Shown: positions 54,376-62,932 of the stretch, piece after piece
Position numbering within the stretch: position 1 is the stretch's first letter
Layout of the letters: each line of letters opens with the position of its first letter
Assembly: GCA_035455745.1 (NCBI GenBank)
Contig: DATIEP010000072.1
Location: 12,291-76,290 of the forward strand
DNA from: JADGGM01 sp027307005
Lineage (GTDB): Bacteria > Gemmatimonadota > Gemmatimonadetes > Gemmatimonadales > Gemmatimonadaceae
Direction: 5' to 3'
Length of the DNA stretch: 64,000 nucleotides
The notes under the pieces: model-generated
Told to the model about the DNA's origin: nothing
The model's database searches: none
The model's input: the letters and a program-made list of their open reading frames with translations, nothing else
Translations under genes and position numbers: made by a program

Positions 54376-54860
54376 TCCAACACCTTGATCTGATCGCGGA
54401 GGCGCGCCGCCTCCTCGAACTGCTCCTGCTCCACCGCCCGACGCAACCGGTCGCGCAGCTCGGCCAACACCGTGGCGCCTTCCTCGACTAACGGAACCGG
54501 CGGTTGATAGCGCTTGCCCACGTGCTTCGACGTGCCGTGGATGCGGCGCAGCCAGTCGCGCAGCGTCGCCTCGAAGGTCGTGTAGCAGTAGGAGCAGCCT
54601 AACCGGCCGGTGCTGCGGAAATCGCGCAGCGTCCCCGAGCAGAATCCGCACCGCCCGCTGTCGTGCGGCGACGCCGGCAGCTGCTTGTGCAGCGCGCCGA
54701 TGAAATCGGCCAGCGGCTGCTTCGGTTGCGTGATGTGCGTCTCGATGCCGCGCTCCAACGCGCAGCGCTCGCACAGGTGCTCTTCCGTCACGACGCCGTC
54801 GGCGTTGGACCGCGTGAGCGTCACGACCGAATCGCGCTCCTTGCAGCTGTCGCACAACAT
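54372..54860 (-). CDS. mcsA: McsA, activator of protein arginine kinase
   Basis: A 162-residue zinc protein. It has CDSCKERD, CERCALERG, CGFCSGT and CSYCYTTFE, two pairs of CxxC that bind zinc, and ends with a UVR motif (EQFEEAARLRDQIKVLE). This is the McsA pattern, the activator that binds McsB. It overlaps lolD by one base and mcsB by four, so the three genes mcsA, mcsB and clpC are translated together. No ctsR gene is present. Confidence 0.92.
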   Translation of the reverse strand: MLCDSCKERDSVVTLTRSNADGVVTEEHLCERCALERGIETHITQPKQPLADFIGALHKQLPASPHDSGRCGFCSGTLRDFRSTGRLGCSYCYTTFEATLRDWLRRIHGTSKHVGKRYQPPVPLVEEGATVLAELRDRLRRAVEQEQFEEAARLRDQIKVLE

Positions 54861-55558
54861 CAGGCTACGACCTCTCGCACATCTGTCTCGCGCAGCCGAC
54901 CGCCGTCCAGCAACAGCGTGCGATCCGCACGCGCCGCCAGCGCGCGATTGTGAGTCACCACCACCATCGCAATCTCGAGCTGCCGCACGAGCGCCACGAA
55001 CTGTTCGTGCAGCCGCTCGGCGTTCGCGTTGTCGAGATTGCCCGACGGCTCGTCCGCCAACACCACCTTGGGATCGATGGCTAACGCACGCGCCACGGCG
55101 GTTCGCTGCTGCTCGCCCCCCGACATCTCGGCCGGCCGATGCGTCATCCGCCCCTCGAGCCCCACCCTCGCCAACAATTCCTCGGCGCGCGAGCGCGCGC
55201 GCTTCGAATCCCATCCCGCAATCCGCAACGGCATCATCACGTTCTCGAGCGCCGAGAACTCCCGCAGCAGGTGGTGAAACTGAAACACAAATCCAACCTT
55301 GCGGTTCCTCACTCGCGCCAACGCCTCGTCGCTCAACCCGTGCAGCGGTTCGCCATCCAAGACCACGAACCCGCGCGTCGGACGATCCAGTCCGCCCAAC
55401 AAATGCAACAACGTGCTCTTCCCCGCGCCGCTCGCGCCCACGATCGCCAGCATCTCACCGCGAGCCACATCGAGATCCACGCCGTCGAGCACACAGATCG
55501 ACGTGCCGTCGCCGCCGACGTACGATTTCGATAGATCTCTCGCCTCGACAATGCTCAT
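54860..55558 (-). CDS. lolD: lipoprotein-releasing ABC ATPase LolD
   Basis: LolD powers release of lipoproteins from the inner membrane by LolC/E. The 232-residue ATPase has Walker A GASGAGKSTLLHLLGG, the MacB/LolD-type insert FVFQFHHLLREFSALENVMMP, signature MSGGEQQRTAVARAL, Walker B VVLADEPSGNLD and the His switch VTHN. It overlaps lolC by four bases. It follows the permease and precedes mcsA. Confidence 0.93.
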   Translation of the reverse strand: MSIVEARDLSKSYVGGDGTSICVLDGVDLDVARGEMLAIVGASGAGKSTLLHLLGGLDRPTRGFVVLDGEPLHGLSDEALARVRNRKVGFVFQFHHLLREFSALENVMMPLRIAGWDSKRARSRAEELLARVGLEGRMTHRPAEMSGGEQQRTAVARALAIDPKVVLADEPSGNLDNANAERLHEQFVALVRQLEIAMVVVTHNRALAARADRTLLLDGGRLRETDVREVVA

Positions 55559-56805
55559 TCGTGACGGATGGCTTCCACCGGATAGAGTTTCGCCGCCTGC
55601 AGAGACGGATACAACGTGGCCAACATGGCGATCGCGACGCTCGCCAGCACGATCCACAACACATCCAACGGCTGAATCGACACCGGCAGATGGTCGATGA
55701 AATATACGCTTGGATCGAGCGCGATGAGCTTGAAGCGGTCGATCACCACGCCCACCGTCACACCGAGCACGAGTCCAATTCCCGTCCCCAGAAGACCGAT
55801 CACGAGCCCCTGCACGAGAAAGACGCGCAGCACTGCCGCCGACCGCAGCCCCATCGCCTTGAGGATCCCTATCTCTCGCGTCTTGTCCGTCACGACCATT
55901 GTGAGCGTGCTCACAATGTTGAATGCCGCGACCACCACGATCAGCAACAGGATCACGCCCATCGCCAGCTTCTCGAGCTTGAGCGCGTGGAACAGCGACG
56001 AGTTCTGCTGCTGCCAATCGACCACCCGATACGGGTAGCCGAGCATCGTGCGAATGCGCTCGCCGACCGCGCCGGCGGTTTCGCGCGATGTGGTGCGGGC
56101 TTCGAGCCCAGTCACCGCATCGCCCAGATTCGCGAACTGCTGCGCGACCGGCAGCGAGACGTAGATGTACGAGTCGTCGTACTCGAACATGCCCGTCTCG
56201 AAAATCCCGGTGACCTGAAACTGAAAGATCCGCGGCACGACCATCCCAACTGATGCGCTGAATTTGGCGCCGGCCGGCGAGATGATGGTGAACGTGTCGC
56301 CCACATTCAGATCCAGACGATTGGCGAGACTCGAGCCCAACACGGCGCCGTGCCCGGTGCCATCATCGCTCGCGAATCGGAAATCGCCCTTGAGCGCCTT
56401 CTGACGAATGGTCGTGACTTGCGGGACGCCGCGCGCTTCGGGCTCGATGCCTTCGACCTGCACCGCCGACGGATAGTTGTGTCCCGCTTGCGCGAGTCCC
56501 TGCGTTAGGACGAACGGCGCGACGGCCACGACGCCCGGCTCGTGCACCACGCGCGCCAACGCATCGCGCCACTTGGGCATCACCAGATCATCGCCGAACG
56601 TCAGCACGCGCAGATCGGGACTGCCCACGAGAATCTTGTCGCGCAGATCGGTCTGCATGCCCGTCATCACACCGTTGATCACGATCAGCGCGCTCACGCC
56701 CACGAGCACACCGCCGATCGCAATGGCGCTGATGAACGAGAACAGTCGCGAGCCGCCCCTCGTTCGCAGATATCGCCACGCAATCGCCAGCTCGAGTCGA
56801 TTCAT
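55555..56805 (-). CDS. lolC: lipoprotein-releasing permease LolC/LolE
   Basis: A 416-residue permease with four membrane spans: one near the N-terminus (LFSFISAIAIGGVLVGVSAL), a large periplasmic MacB-like domain (~residues 50-270) and three C-terminal spans (MGVILLLIVVVAAFNIVS, AVLRVFLVQGLVIGLLG, VLWIVLASVAIAMLATL). The N-terminal MNRLELAIAWRYLRTRGG is typical of LolC/E. Only one permease gene is found, so LolC and LolE may be one homodimer-forming LolF-type protein. Confidence 0.92.
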   Translation of the reverse strand: MNRLELAIAWRYLRTRGGSRLFSFISAIAIGGVLVGVSALIVINGVMTGMQTDLRDKILVGSPDLRVLTFGDDLVMPKWRDALARVVHEPGVVAVAPFVLTQGLAQAGHNYPSAVQVEGIEPEARGVPQVTTIRQKALKGDFRFASDDGTGHGAVLGSSLANRLDLNVGDTFTIISPAGAKFSASVGMVVPRIFQFQVTGIFETGMFEYDDSYIYVSLPVAQQFANLGDAVTGLEARTTSRETAGAVGERIRTMLGYPYRVVDWQQQNSSLFHALKLEKLAMGVILLLIVVVAAFNIVSTLTMVVTDKTREIGILKAMGLRSAAVLRVFLVQGLVIGLLGTGIGLVLGVTVGVVIDRFKLIALDPSVYFIDHLPVSIQPLDVLWIVLASVAIAMLATLYPSLQAAKLYPVEAIRHE

Positions 56806-58301
56806 TCGGGACGCATCGTTGGAAACAGAATCACGTCGCGGATGTGCGCCGTGCCGCTGAGGTACATGAAGAGACGGTCGATCCCGATCCCCACGCCGCC
56901 GGTTGGCGGCATGCCGTACTCCATCGCGCGAAGATAGTCTTCGTCCACGCCGCTTGCTTCCCTGTCCCCGGCCGCGCGCAGCGCTGCCTGCGCCTCGAAT
57001 CTCGCGCGTTGATCGATGGGATCGTTCAGCTCGCTGAATGCGTTCGCCATTTCCTTCCCATGCGCGAACAACTCGAACCGTTCCGTGAGCCGGGGATCGC
57101 CGCGCTTGGGCTTGGCCAGCGGAGACAACTCGCGTGGATAATCGATCACGAACGTCGGCGCTTCGAGCTGCGCCTCGACCAGCGCCTGGAACATTTCATC
57201 CAGAATCTTGGGGCGACTCAGGCTCGCCACGTGCTCGATGCCGACGCGCTCGGCGGCGCTGCGCAGCGCCGCGAGGTCGAGCGACAGTGCGTCGGAGCCG
57301 AGCGCATGGTTGAGCGCCGGCACCCACTCGACCCGCGGAAACGGCGGTTGGAACACTGGTACGCGCTCGGCTAACGAGGCGTCCGAGCGGACCGCATCGG
57401 CCGCCGCGACCAGCAGCGCTTCGACGACGCCCATCATGTCGCGATAGTCCGCGTACGCCTGATAGAACTCGAGCATCGTGAATTCCGGATTGTGCGTCCG
57501 ATCGATGCCCTCGTTCCGGAAGTCGTGCCCGATCTCGTACACGCGCTCGAGACCGCCGACGATGAGCCGCTTGAGGTACAGCTCGTCGGCGATTCGCAAA
57601 TAGAGCGGCATGTCGAGCGCTTCGTGTTTTGTGACGAACGGGCGCGCCGTTGCGCCGCCATACAGTGGCTGCAGGACGGGCGTCTCGACCTCGATGAAGT
57701 CGCGCGCATCGAGGAATCGCCGGATGGCCGACACCATGCGCGAGCGGGCAACGAACAGCTCGCGTACATCCGAGTGCACGGCGAGATCGGCATAGCGTTG
57801 GCGCGATCGCTGCTCCGCGTCGGCAAAGCCGCTGTGCATCACCGTCCGCCCGTCGACGACTTCTTCTTTGCCGAACGGCAGCGGACGGAGCGATTTGGCG
57901 AGCAGCTCGAACGACCGCACGCGCACCGTGACTTCGCCGGTCTTCGTGCGGAAGAGCGGACCGTCGGCGCCGATCACGTCGCCCAGATCGAGGAGATCGA
58001 GCGCGGCGAAACGCTCCTCGCCTAACTCGTCGCGGCGGAAATAGAGCTGCAGCCGTCCCGACGCGTCGGCCAGGTGCGCGAACGCGGTTTTCCCGTGGGC
58101 GCGCCACGCCACGAGGCGCCCGGCCACGCGCACCTCCGGGCCCGCCGCGTCACTCGGTCCGTCGCCTAACGCAGCAACCGCCCGCCGCGCATCGTGCGTC
58201 CGCTCGTAGCGGTAGGCAAAGGGCGCGATCCCGCGCTCGACCAGCTGGTCCAGCTTGGCGCGGCGCGCCAGCAGCACCGCACTGGCTTCGGCCGACGTCA
58301 C
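56802..58301 (-). CDS. lysS: lysyl-tRNA synthetase, class II
   Basis: LysS charges tRNA-Lys. The 499-residue enzyme has an N-terminal OB-fold (VRVAGRLVAWRAHGKTAFAHL), class II motif 2 (YEIGHDFRNEGIDRTHNPEF) and motif 3 (GGVGIGIDRLFMYLSG). Translation starts at GTG 58301 overlapping the prfB stop as GTGA. prfB-lysS is a common gene pair in bacteria. The end overlaps lolC by four bases. Confidence 0.95.
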   Translation of the reverse strand: MTSAEASAVLLARRAKLDQLVERGIAPFAYRYERTHDARRAVAALGDGPSDAAGPEVRVAGRLVAWRAHGKTAFAHLADASGRLQLYFRRDELGEERFAALDLLDLGDVIGADGPLFRTKTGEVTVRVRSFELLAKSLRPLPFGKEEVVDGRTVMHSGFADAEQRSRQRYADLAVHSDVRELFVARSRMVSAIRRFLDARDFIEVETPVLQPLYGGATARPFVTKHEALDMPLYLRIADELYLKRLIVGGLERVYEIGHDFRNEGIDRTHNPEFTMLEFYQAYADYRDMMGVVEALLVAAADAVRSDASLAERVPVFQPPFPRVEWVPALNHALGSDALSLDLAALRSAAERVGIEHVASLSRPKILDEMFQALVEAQLEAPTFVIDYPRELSPLAKPKRGDPRLTERFELFAHGKEMANAFSELNDPIDQRARFEAQAALRAAGDREASGVDEDYLRAMEYGMPPTGGVGIGIDRLFMYLSGTAHIRDVILFPTMRPE

Positions 58302-59414
58302 GCGGCACCAGCGCTTGCGCCGAACTTGCGCAGGTAGGCCTCGATGAACGGGTCGATGTCGCCGTCCATCACCTTGCGCACGTCCGGAATTTTGAGCTCG
58401 GTGCGATGATCGTTGACCATGGTATACGGCTGGAACACATAGCTCCGGATCTGGTTCCCGAACGATACATCGGTCTTGGCGGCGTCGATCGCCGCCTTCT
58501 TTTTCTCCCGCTCCGCTACCTCGCGCTGATAGAGCGCGTTGCGCAGCATCTTCATCGCGGTCGCCTTGTTCTTGAACTGCGACCGCTCCTGCTGGCAGCT
58601 CACGACGATGCCCGACGGGATGTGCGTTAGGCGGACGGCCGAGCTGGTCTTGTTGACGTGCTGGCCGCCGGCGCCCGAGGCGCGAAAGACATCCATTTTG
58701 ATGTCCTCGTCGCGCACCTCGATGTTGATGTCCTCGTCCGCCTCCGGATACACGAATACCGACGCGAAGCTCGTGTGACGCCGCGCCTGCGCGTCGAACG
58801 GCGAAATGCGAACCAGCCGATGCACCCCCGTCTCGGGACGGAGAAATCCGTAGGCGTACGGCCCGCGAATCTCGATCATCGCGCCCTTGATCCCGGCTTC
58901 TTCGCCCTCGCTCATGTCGAGCACTTCCCACGCGAACCCGTGGCGCGCCGCCCAACGCTCGTACATGCGCATGAGCATCGATGCCCAGTCCTGCGCTTCG
59001 GTGCCGCCGGCTCCGGCGCTGATTTCGAGCATCGCATCGCGCCGGTCGTCGGGGCCGGCCAGCAGCGACCGCACCTCGAACGCCGGCACCTGCTCGTCGA
59101 GCGCCGACACTTCGCGCTCGAGCTCCGCCGACACCGAGTCGTCCGGCTCCTGCTCGAGCAGCGCCTCCATCTCGAGCAACTCCTGCACTTTGCTCGAGAG
59201 TGTGTCGAACGGCTCGACGACTTCCTTGAGCTTCTTGATTTCCGCTATGACTTCGCGCGCGCGCTCCTGGTCGTCCCAGAATCCCTGCTCGCCCATGCGC
59301 GCTTCGCGCGCTTCGAGCTCACGCCGTTTGCCATCGACGTCAAAGATACCTCCGCAGCTCGCCGAGCCGTTCCTCGTGACGGTGCAGCCGGCGGGCCCGC
59401 TCTGATTCTGACAT
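58298..59414 (-). CDS. prfB: peptide chain release factor 2 with programmed +1 frameshift
   Basis: RF2 ends translation at UGA and UAA. The first 24 codons start with ATG 59414 (MSESERARRLHRHEERLGEL) and end RRYL then TGA (59342-59340). At CTT TGA the ribosome must slip +1 to read GAC and continue in the frame ending at 58298, giving about 371 residues. The slip site (CGGAGG, then TATCTTTGAC) is the classical autoregulatory RF2 site. The long frame has the GGQ motif in GAGGQHVNKTSSAVRL. GGGGAAG precedes the start. Confidence 0.95.
59340..59345 (-). promoter_or_regulatory. prfB programmed frameshift site
   Basis: On the minus strand CTT (59345-59343) is followed by TGA (59342-59340) and then C. 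An internal Shine-Dalgarno-like CGGAGG lies directly before TATCTT. Low RF2 lets the ribosome shift to the +1 frame, so RF2 controls its own synthesis. Confidence 0.95.
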
Positions 59415-59446
59415 GACTTCCCCGTTGAGTGTGTGACCGAGGGGGA

Positions 59447-59452
59447 AATATA
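59447..59452 (-). promoter_or_regulatory. candidate -10 box of the prfB operon
   Basis: TATATT followed by TCC on the minus strand, 33 bases before the prfB start codon, in the 81-base gap after the zinc-ribbon gene. No good -35 is visible. It would drive the prfB-lysS-lolCD-mcsAB-clpC operon. Confidence 0.4.
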
Positions 59453-59495
59453 GACCAACGATGGGAAACGCCCTACTGCGACCAGCGACCGTTCG

Positions 59496-60482
59496 TCAGA
59501 AAATCCGTTTGCCACCCGCGAGGACGTCGTTCAGCGCGTCCTGGAAGTGAGTGGTGCTCTCGGCGAACTCGCGAGTCATCTGGTCGACGTATTCCTCGTA
59601 GCTCTTCTTGATCTCTTCGCGAAAAAGCTCGCGCAGCGTGCCGTTGCGCAGTCCTTCGCGATGTTTGTCGGGGAAGTACGCGACGATGTCGGAGACCAAC
59701 GCGCGCGCGAGGCGCTTCGCTTTGATGTTGGGATCGTTGGACAGGAAGGGATTGATCGGGGCGCGCGACCCGGCGGACGGCCGTTGGACCGGGGCGGTCG
59801 CGCGGGGTGCACCGGCCGGTTGGGAGGCGGCAGCTGCGGGCGGCCGCGGGGCGCCGGCGCCGGGAGGTGGAACGTTAGGCGCGGCCTGGGGCGCGCCTTC
59901 CACTCGAGCCGCCGGTGCTGCGGGCGTCGGCGCGCGCGGCGCGGGCCTCGGCACCGGCCCGGCGCCGGGCGCGCTCGTCGCAGACGGCAAGTGCGAGAAC
60001 GGAAACCCAGTCCGCGCCGGTGCGGCAGGCGCAGCGGTTGGATGCGGCGCGGCCGCGGCGCCGGCGGCAGGGACTGGCGGTGATGCTGGCACGATGGGTA
60101 CCGCGCCCGACACCTGTGGCTTGCTTGGCGCGGCCGGCGCAGTCGCGGCGGGCGCCGCGTTCTCTGCGTTGGGCATCGAGCGCCGACTCAGCCCCGAGAG
60201 CAACGCGTCGACCTGCGCGCGCGAAGGCTGCGGCGGCGTGGGCATGGTTGTCGCCGGCCGCGGCGACAGCGGCGCAGGCGGCACTCCCCCACCCGCTCGC
60301 GCCGCCACTCCGCCGTGCGCTGCCGCCGGCTGCGGGGCGGCGAAGTCGTCGTCGATGCGACCGCGCTCGCCGATGGCGATCACACCGCCGCACACCGAGC
60401 AGCGTGCACGGACACCGGCGAGCGGTATCTTCGCCGGGTCGACTCGAAAGATCGATCCGCATTCGGGGCAGACGACGTTCAT
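59496..60482 (-). CDS. zinc-ribbon protein with Pro/Ala-rich linker
   Basis: A 328-residue protein with an N-terminal MJ0042-type zinc ribbon (VVCPECGSIFRVDPAKI with CSVCGG), a long disordered Pro/Ala-rich linker (residues ~60-235) and a conserved-looking helical C-terminal domain of about 85 residues (NIKAKRLARALVSDIVAYFPD, RNGTLRELFREEIKKSYEEYV). Similar zinc-ribbon plus linker proteins occur in delta-proteobacteria and Gemmatimonadota; their role is unknown. The gene follows the GGDEF-like gene after 42 bases, so they are probably co-transcribed. Confidence 0.78.
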   Translation of the reverse strand: MNVVCPECGSIFRVDPAKIPLAGVRARCSVCGGVIAIGERGRIDDDFAAPQPAAAHGGVAARAGGGVPPAPLSPRPATTMPTPPQPSRAQVDALLSGLSRRSMPNAENAAPAATAPAAPSKPQVSGAVPIVPASPPVPAAGAAAAPHPTAAPAAPARTGFPFSHLPSATSAPGAGPVPRPAPRAPTPAAPAARVEGAPQAAPNVPPPGAGAPRPPAAAASQPAGAPRATAPVQRPSAGSRAPINPFLSNDPNIKAKRLARALVSDIVAYFPDKHREGLRNGTLRELFREEIKKSYEEYVDQMTREFAESTTHFQDALNDVLAGGKRIF

Positions 60483-60524
60483 CGCGCCATTCTCTTCTCC
60501 GCGGTGCGCGCTCGCCGCCCGAGC

Positions 60525-61490
60525 TCAGTGCTCCGACGCGCCGACGCCCGACTCCACTCGGTCTTGGCGACGATCGACGACGTACACGGAACCAGGCAGC
60601 GTCTTCGCATAACTCTTCATCTCCGTAGCCAGCTCGCTGACCTGCGCCGGATGCGTGAAGCTCCGGCGTTCGGTCGTCACCACTCCAATACTCAGCGTCA
60701 TCAGCGGCACGCGGTGCAGCTGCCCGCGCCGATCCTTTCCAAAGAAATATCCAGCGTGCCGATCCTGCTCGGAGTACTGGAACGGCGCAAGTGCATCGAA
60801 GATCTCGATGATCTCGCGCGAGATCTCCACCGCATCACGCATCGGCACCACGAAGATAAAATCATCGCCGCCGATATGCCCGACAAATCCGTCATCGCCG
60901 CTCAATCCGCGCACGACATCGTGGAGAATCGTCGCCACGATGCGAATGACGCGATCGCCCTCGTAGTAGCTGTAGCGGTCGTTGTATTCCTTGAAGTGAT
61001 CGAGGTCCGCATAGCACACCGCGAACGGCTCGCCGCTCGCAATGCGTCGTCCGATCTCGGACTCGATCTCCGGCGCGCCGGGAAGCCGGGTGGACGGATG
61101 CACGTGCACATCGCGATCCGCGCGGCGCAGCATGGCGTCGAATCGAAGCGCTGCTTCGGCCGGACGCATGCTCGCGGGGAAGACTTCGTCGGCCAGCGCA
61201 TCGAGCGCACCCGTCACGGCGCTCTCATCATCGCCGGTAAGCACGCCGCCCGGCACGACGCCCGTGTAGGAGTCGCCCTTGAGCCGTCGGCAGGCGTTGA
61301 GCGCTGCCGCCGGGTTCGCGCGCGCGTCGAACACGACGACGGTTGGGCGGCCGCGGAGCGCCCGAGCCATGAGATCCGCCACGTCGCACGACACGACGAT
61401 CGGAAGACCGCGCGCCGCGAGCCAGCCGCGCACAACTTCAGGCGGCCGGCCGGAGTCGGGAGAAAAGAAGATGGCGTGGGGGTGGGCCAC
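60525..61490 (-). CDS. GGDEF-like protein with GGDDF signature and receiver-like N-terminus
   Basis: A 321-residue protein. The first ~125 residues look like a degenerate response-regulator fold (PTVVVFDARANPAAALNACRRLK) without a clear phosphoacceptor set. From about residue 140 follows a GGDEF domain (FAVCYADLDHFKEYNDRYSY, then VGHIGGDDFIFVV), where the signature reads GGDDF instead of GGDEF. It may bind or make a cyclic dinucleotide, or be inactive. I chose GTG 61490, since an upstream frame to 61622 has unlike codon use. No membrane segment is visible. Confidence 0.8.
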   Translation of the reverse strand: MAHPHAIFFSPDSGRPPEVVRGWLAARGLPIVVSCDVADLMARALRGRPTVVVFDARANPAAALNACRRLKGDSYTGVVPGGVLTGDDESAVTGALDALADEVFPASMRPAEAALRFDAMLRRADRDVHVHPSTRLPGAPEIESEIGRRIASGEPFAVCYADLDHFKEYNDRYSYYEGDRVIRIVATILHDVVRGLSGDDGFVGHIGGDDFIFVVPMRDAVEISREIIEIFDALAPFQYSEQDRHAGYFFGKDRRGQLHRVPLMTLSIGVVTTERRSFTHPAQVSELATEMKSYAKTLPGSVYVVDRRQDRVESGVGASEH

Positions 61491-61694
61491 CCTGGGCGGT
61501 CCTCGGCTCTCTGCGCACCGGATCGCGACGCGGACACGCGCACGTCGCCGGTGACACGGGGAATTGAGTACTCTGCTCGACGATCTCCGCTCGGAGAACG
61601 CAACTCCAAGCGCCACATACACTATGCTGCCGCCTGATGTGAGTCGAGTGGCGGCACTGATGATTTTCTTTGTGCGTCGCGATGCGCCGCCGAC

Positions 61695-61862
61695 TCAGAT
61701 CGCGGTCGCTTCATCGATGAGCATGATCGGAATGTCATCGCGGATCGCATATCGAAGACGACACGCATGGCAGACGAGGCACTGTTCCTGTTCCCGGTAC
61801 TCGAGCTCGCCCTTGCACTTGGGACAAACGAGCACCTCGAGCAACTGTGGCGAGAGACTCAT
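61695..61862 (-). CDS. Trm112-family small zinc-ribbon protein
   Basis: A 55-residue protein overlapping the era stop by four bases (ATGA). It reads MSLSPQLLEVLVCPKCKGEL, then CLVCHACRLRYAIRDDIP, ending PIMLIDEATAI. The CPKC and CHAC pairs form a zinc ribbon and RDDIPIML is the family signature seen in E. coli YcaR. In eukaryotes Trm112 activates methyltransferases. In bacteria its function is not settled. It is too short for a normal ORF cut-off but is well supported by the overlap and motif. Confidence 0.88.
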   Translation of the reverse strand: MSLSPQLLEVLVCPKCKGELEYREQEQCLVCHACRLRYAIRDDIPIMLIDEATAI

Positions 61863-62743
61863 GGCCGTGTCTCCTCATCAGTGTGCGTGAAGCCGAGTCG
61901 TCGCAGCGCGGCGGAATCACGCCGCCAGTTAGGAAGCACCTTTACCCAGAGATCGAGATAGACGGGCGCATCGATCAGCGCCTCGATCTTCTCTCGCGAT
62001 GCGCGACCGATTTCGCGAATCCGGGCTCCGCCCTCACCGATCACGATTCGCTTCTGGCTGTCGCGCTCAACGTAGAGCACCGCTCGAATGTACACGGGCC
62101 GACGCTCCTCGCGAAACTCCTCGATCGTGCAGGCGATGCTGTACGGAACCTCCTGCTCGAGCTGCTCGAGCGCCGTCTCGCGAATGAGCTCGGACGCAAA
62201 GAAGCGCACTGGTTGCTCGGCGATGTCGTCTTCGGGATAGAGAAAAGGACTCTCGGGCAGGGCTGATGCGACGCGCGCGATGAGCGCATCGATGCCCTCG
62301 CCGGTAAGTGCCGAAATGAAGAGCGCATCGGGCTGCTGGGCGCGCAGCGCGTCGAGGCGCAGCGGGTCGAGCGCATCGATCTTGTTGAACACGGTGAGCA
62401 CTGGCGCGCGCGGCGGTGCATCCAGGCCCGCGGCGTCCGCGAGCGATGCAATGTTGCGCTCGTTTGCGTCGACCAGGTATGCAATGACGTCGGCGTCCTC
62501 GAGTGCGCGACGCGCGGTGTGGCGCATGGCGCGCTGCAGTGCGTAGTGCGGGTCGAGCAGTCCCGGTGTGTCGAGCAGGACGACCTGGAGGTCTTGGCGT
62601 GTGAAGATGCCGAGGATGCGGTCGCGGGTGGACTGCGGTTTCGAGCTGACGATGCTGAGCTTTTGGCCGACGAGGCGGTTGAGGAGTGTGGATTTGCCGG
62701 CGTTGGGTTTCCCGCAGAGGGTGAGGATGCCGGCGTGGGTCAT
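61859..62743 (-). CDS. era: GTPase Era
   Basis: Era is a GTPase that binds 16S rRNA during 30S subunit maturation. The 294-residue protein has the G1 motif GKPNAGKSTLLNRLVG, G3 DTPG, G4 NKID and the C-terminal KH domain with the motif VIGEGGARIREIGRASREKIE. It lies 27 bases after the terminator-like hairpin that ends the rRNA operon, so it may depend on read-through or have an unusual promoter. Confidence 0.95.
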   Translation of the reverse strand: MTHAGILTLCGKPNAGKSTLLNRLVGQKLSIVSSKPQSTRDRILGIFTRQDLQVVLLDTPGLLDPHYALQRAMRHTARRALEDADVIAYLVDANERNIASLADAAGLDAPPRAPVLTVFNKIDALDPLRLDALRAQQPDALFISALTGEGIDALIARVASALPESPFLYPEDDIAEQPVRFFASELIRETALEQLEQEVPYSIACTIEEFREERRPVYIRAVLYVERDSQKRIVIGEGGARIREIGRASREKIEALIDAPVYLDLWVKVLPNWRRDSAALRRLGFTHTDEETRP

Positions 62744-62770
62744 GGTGTGTGAGGCATTGGGTCAGATGAC

Positions 62771-62808
62771 GAAGCCCCCAGTCGGGAGTATTCCCGACTG
62801 GGGGCTTC
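62771..62808 (-). terminator. 17-bp perfect hairpin after 5S rRNA
   Basis: GAAGCCCCCAGTCGGGA (62771-62787) pairs perfectly with TCCCGACTGGGGGCTTC (62792-62808) around GTAT. It begins eight bases after 5S rRNA on the minus strand. The tail GTCATCTGAC has few T. It most likely ends the rRNA operon. Confidence 0.75.
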
Positions 62809-62816
62809 AAAGGAGT

Positions 62817-62932
62817 GCCGGCGACGGCCTACTCTCCCGCGCCCTCTCGGGCGGAGTACCATCGGCGCTGTAGGGCTTAACGATCGTGTTCGGGATGGGA
62901 ACGAGTGTGGCCCCTACGCTCTAGTCGCCAGC
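62817..62932 (-). rRNA. rrf: 5S ribosomal RNA
   Basis: The minus strand has the 5S pattern: closing stem from GCTGGCGAC and GTCGCCGGC ends, the loop CCATCCCGAACACGATCG, TTAAGCCCTACAGCGCC and GATGGTACTCC. Length is about 116 bases. It follows 23S rRNA by a 98-base spacer, and a strong hairpin follows. Ends are approximate by a few bases. Confidence 0.92.
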
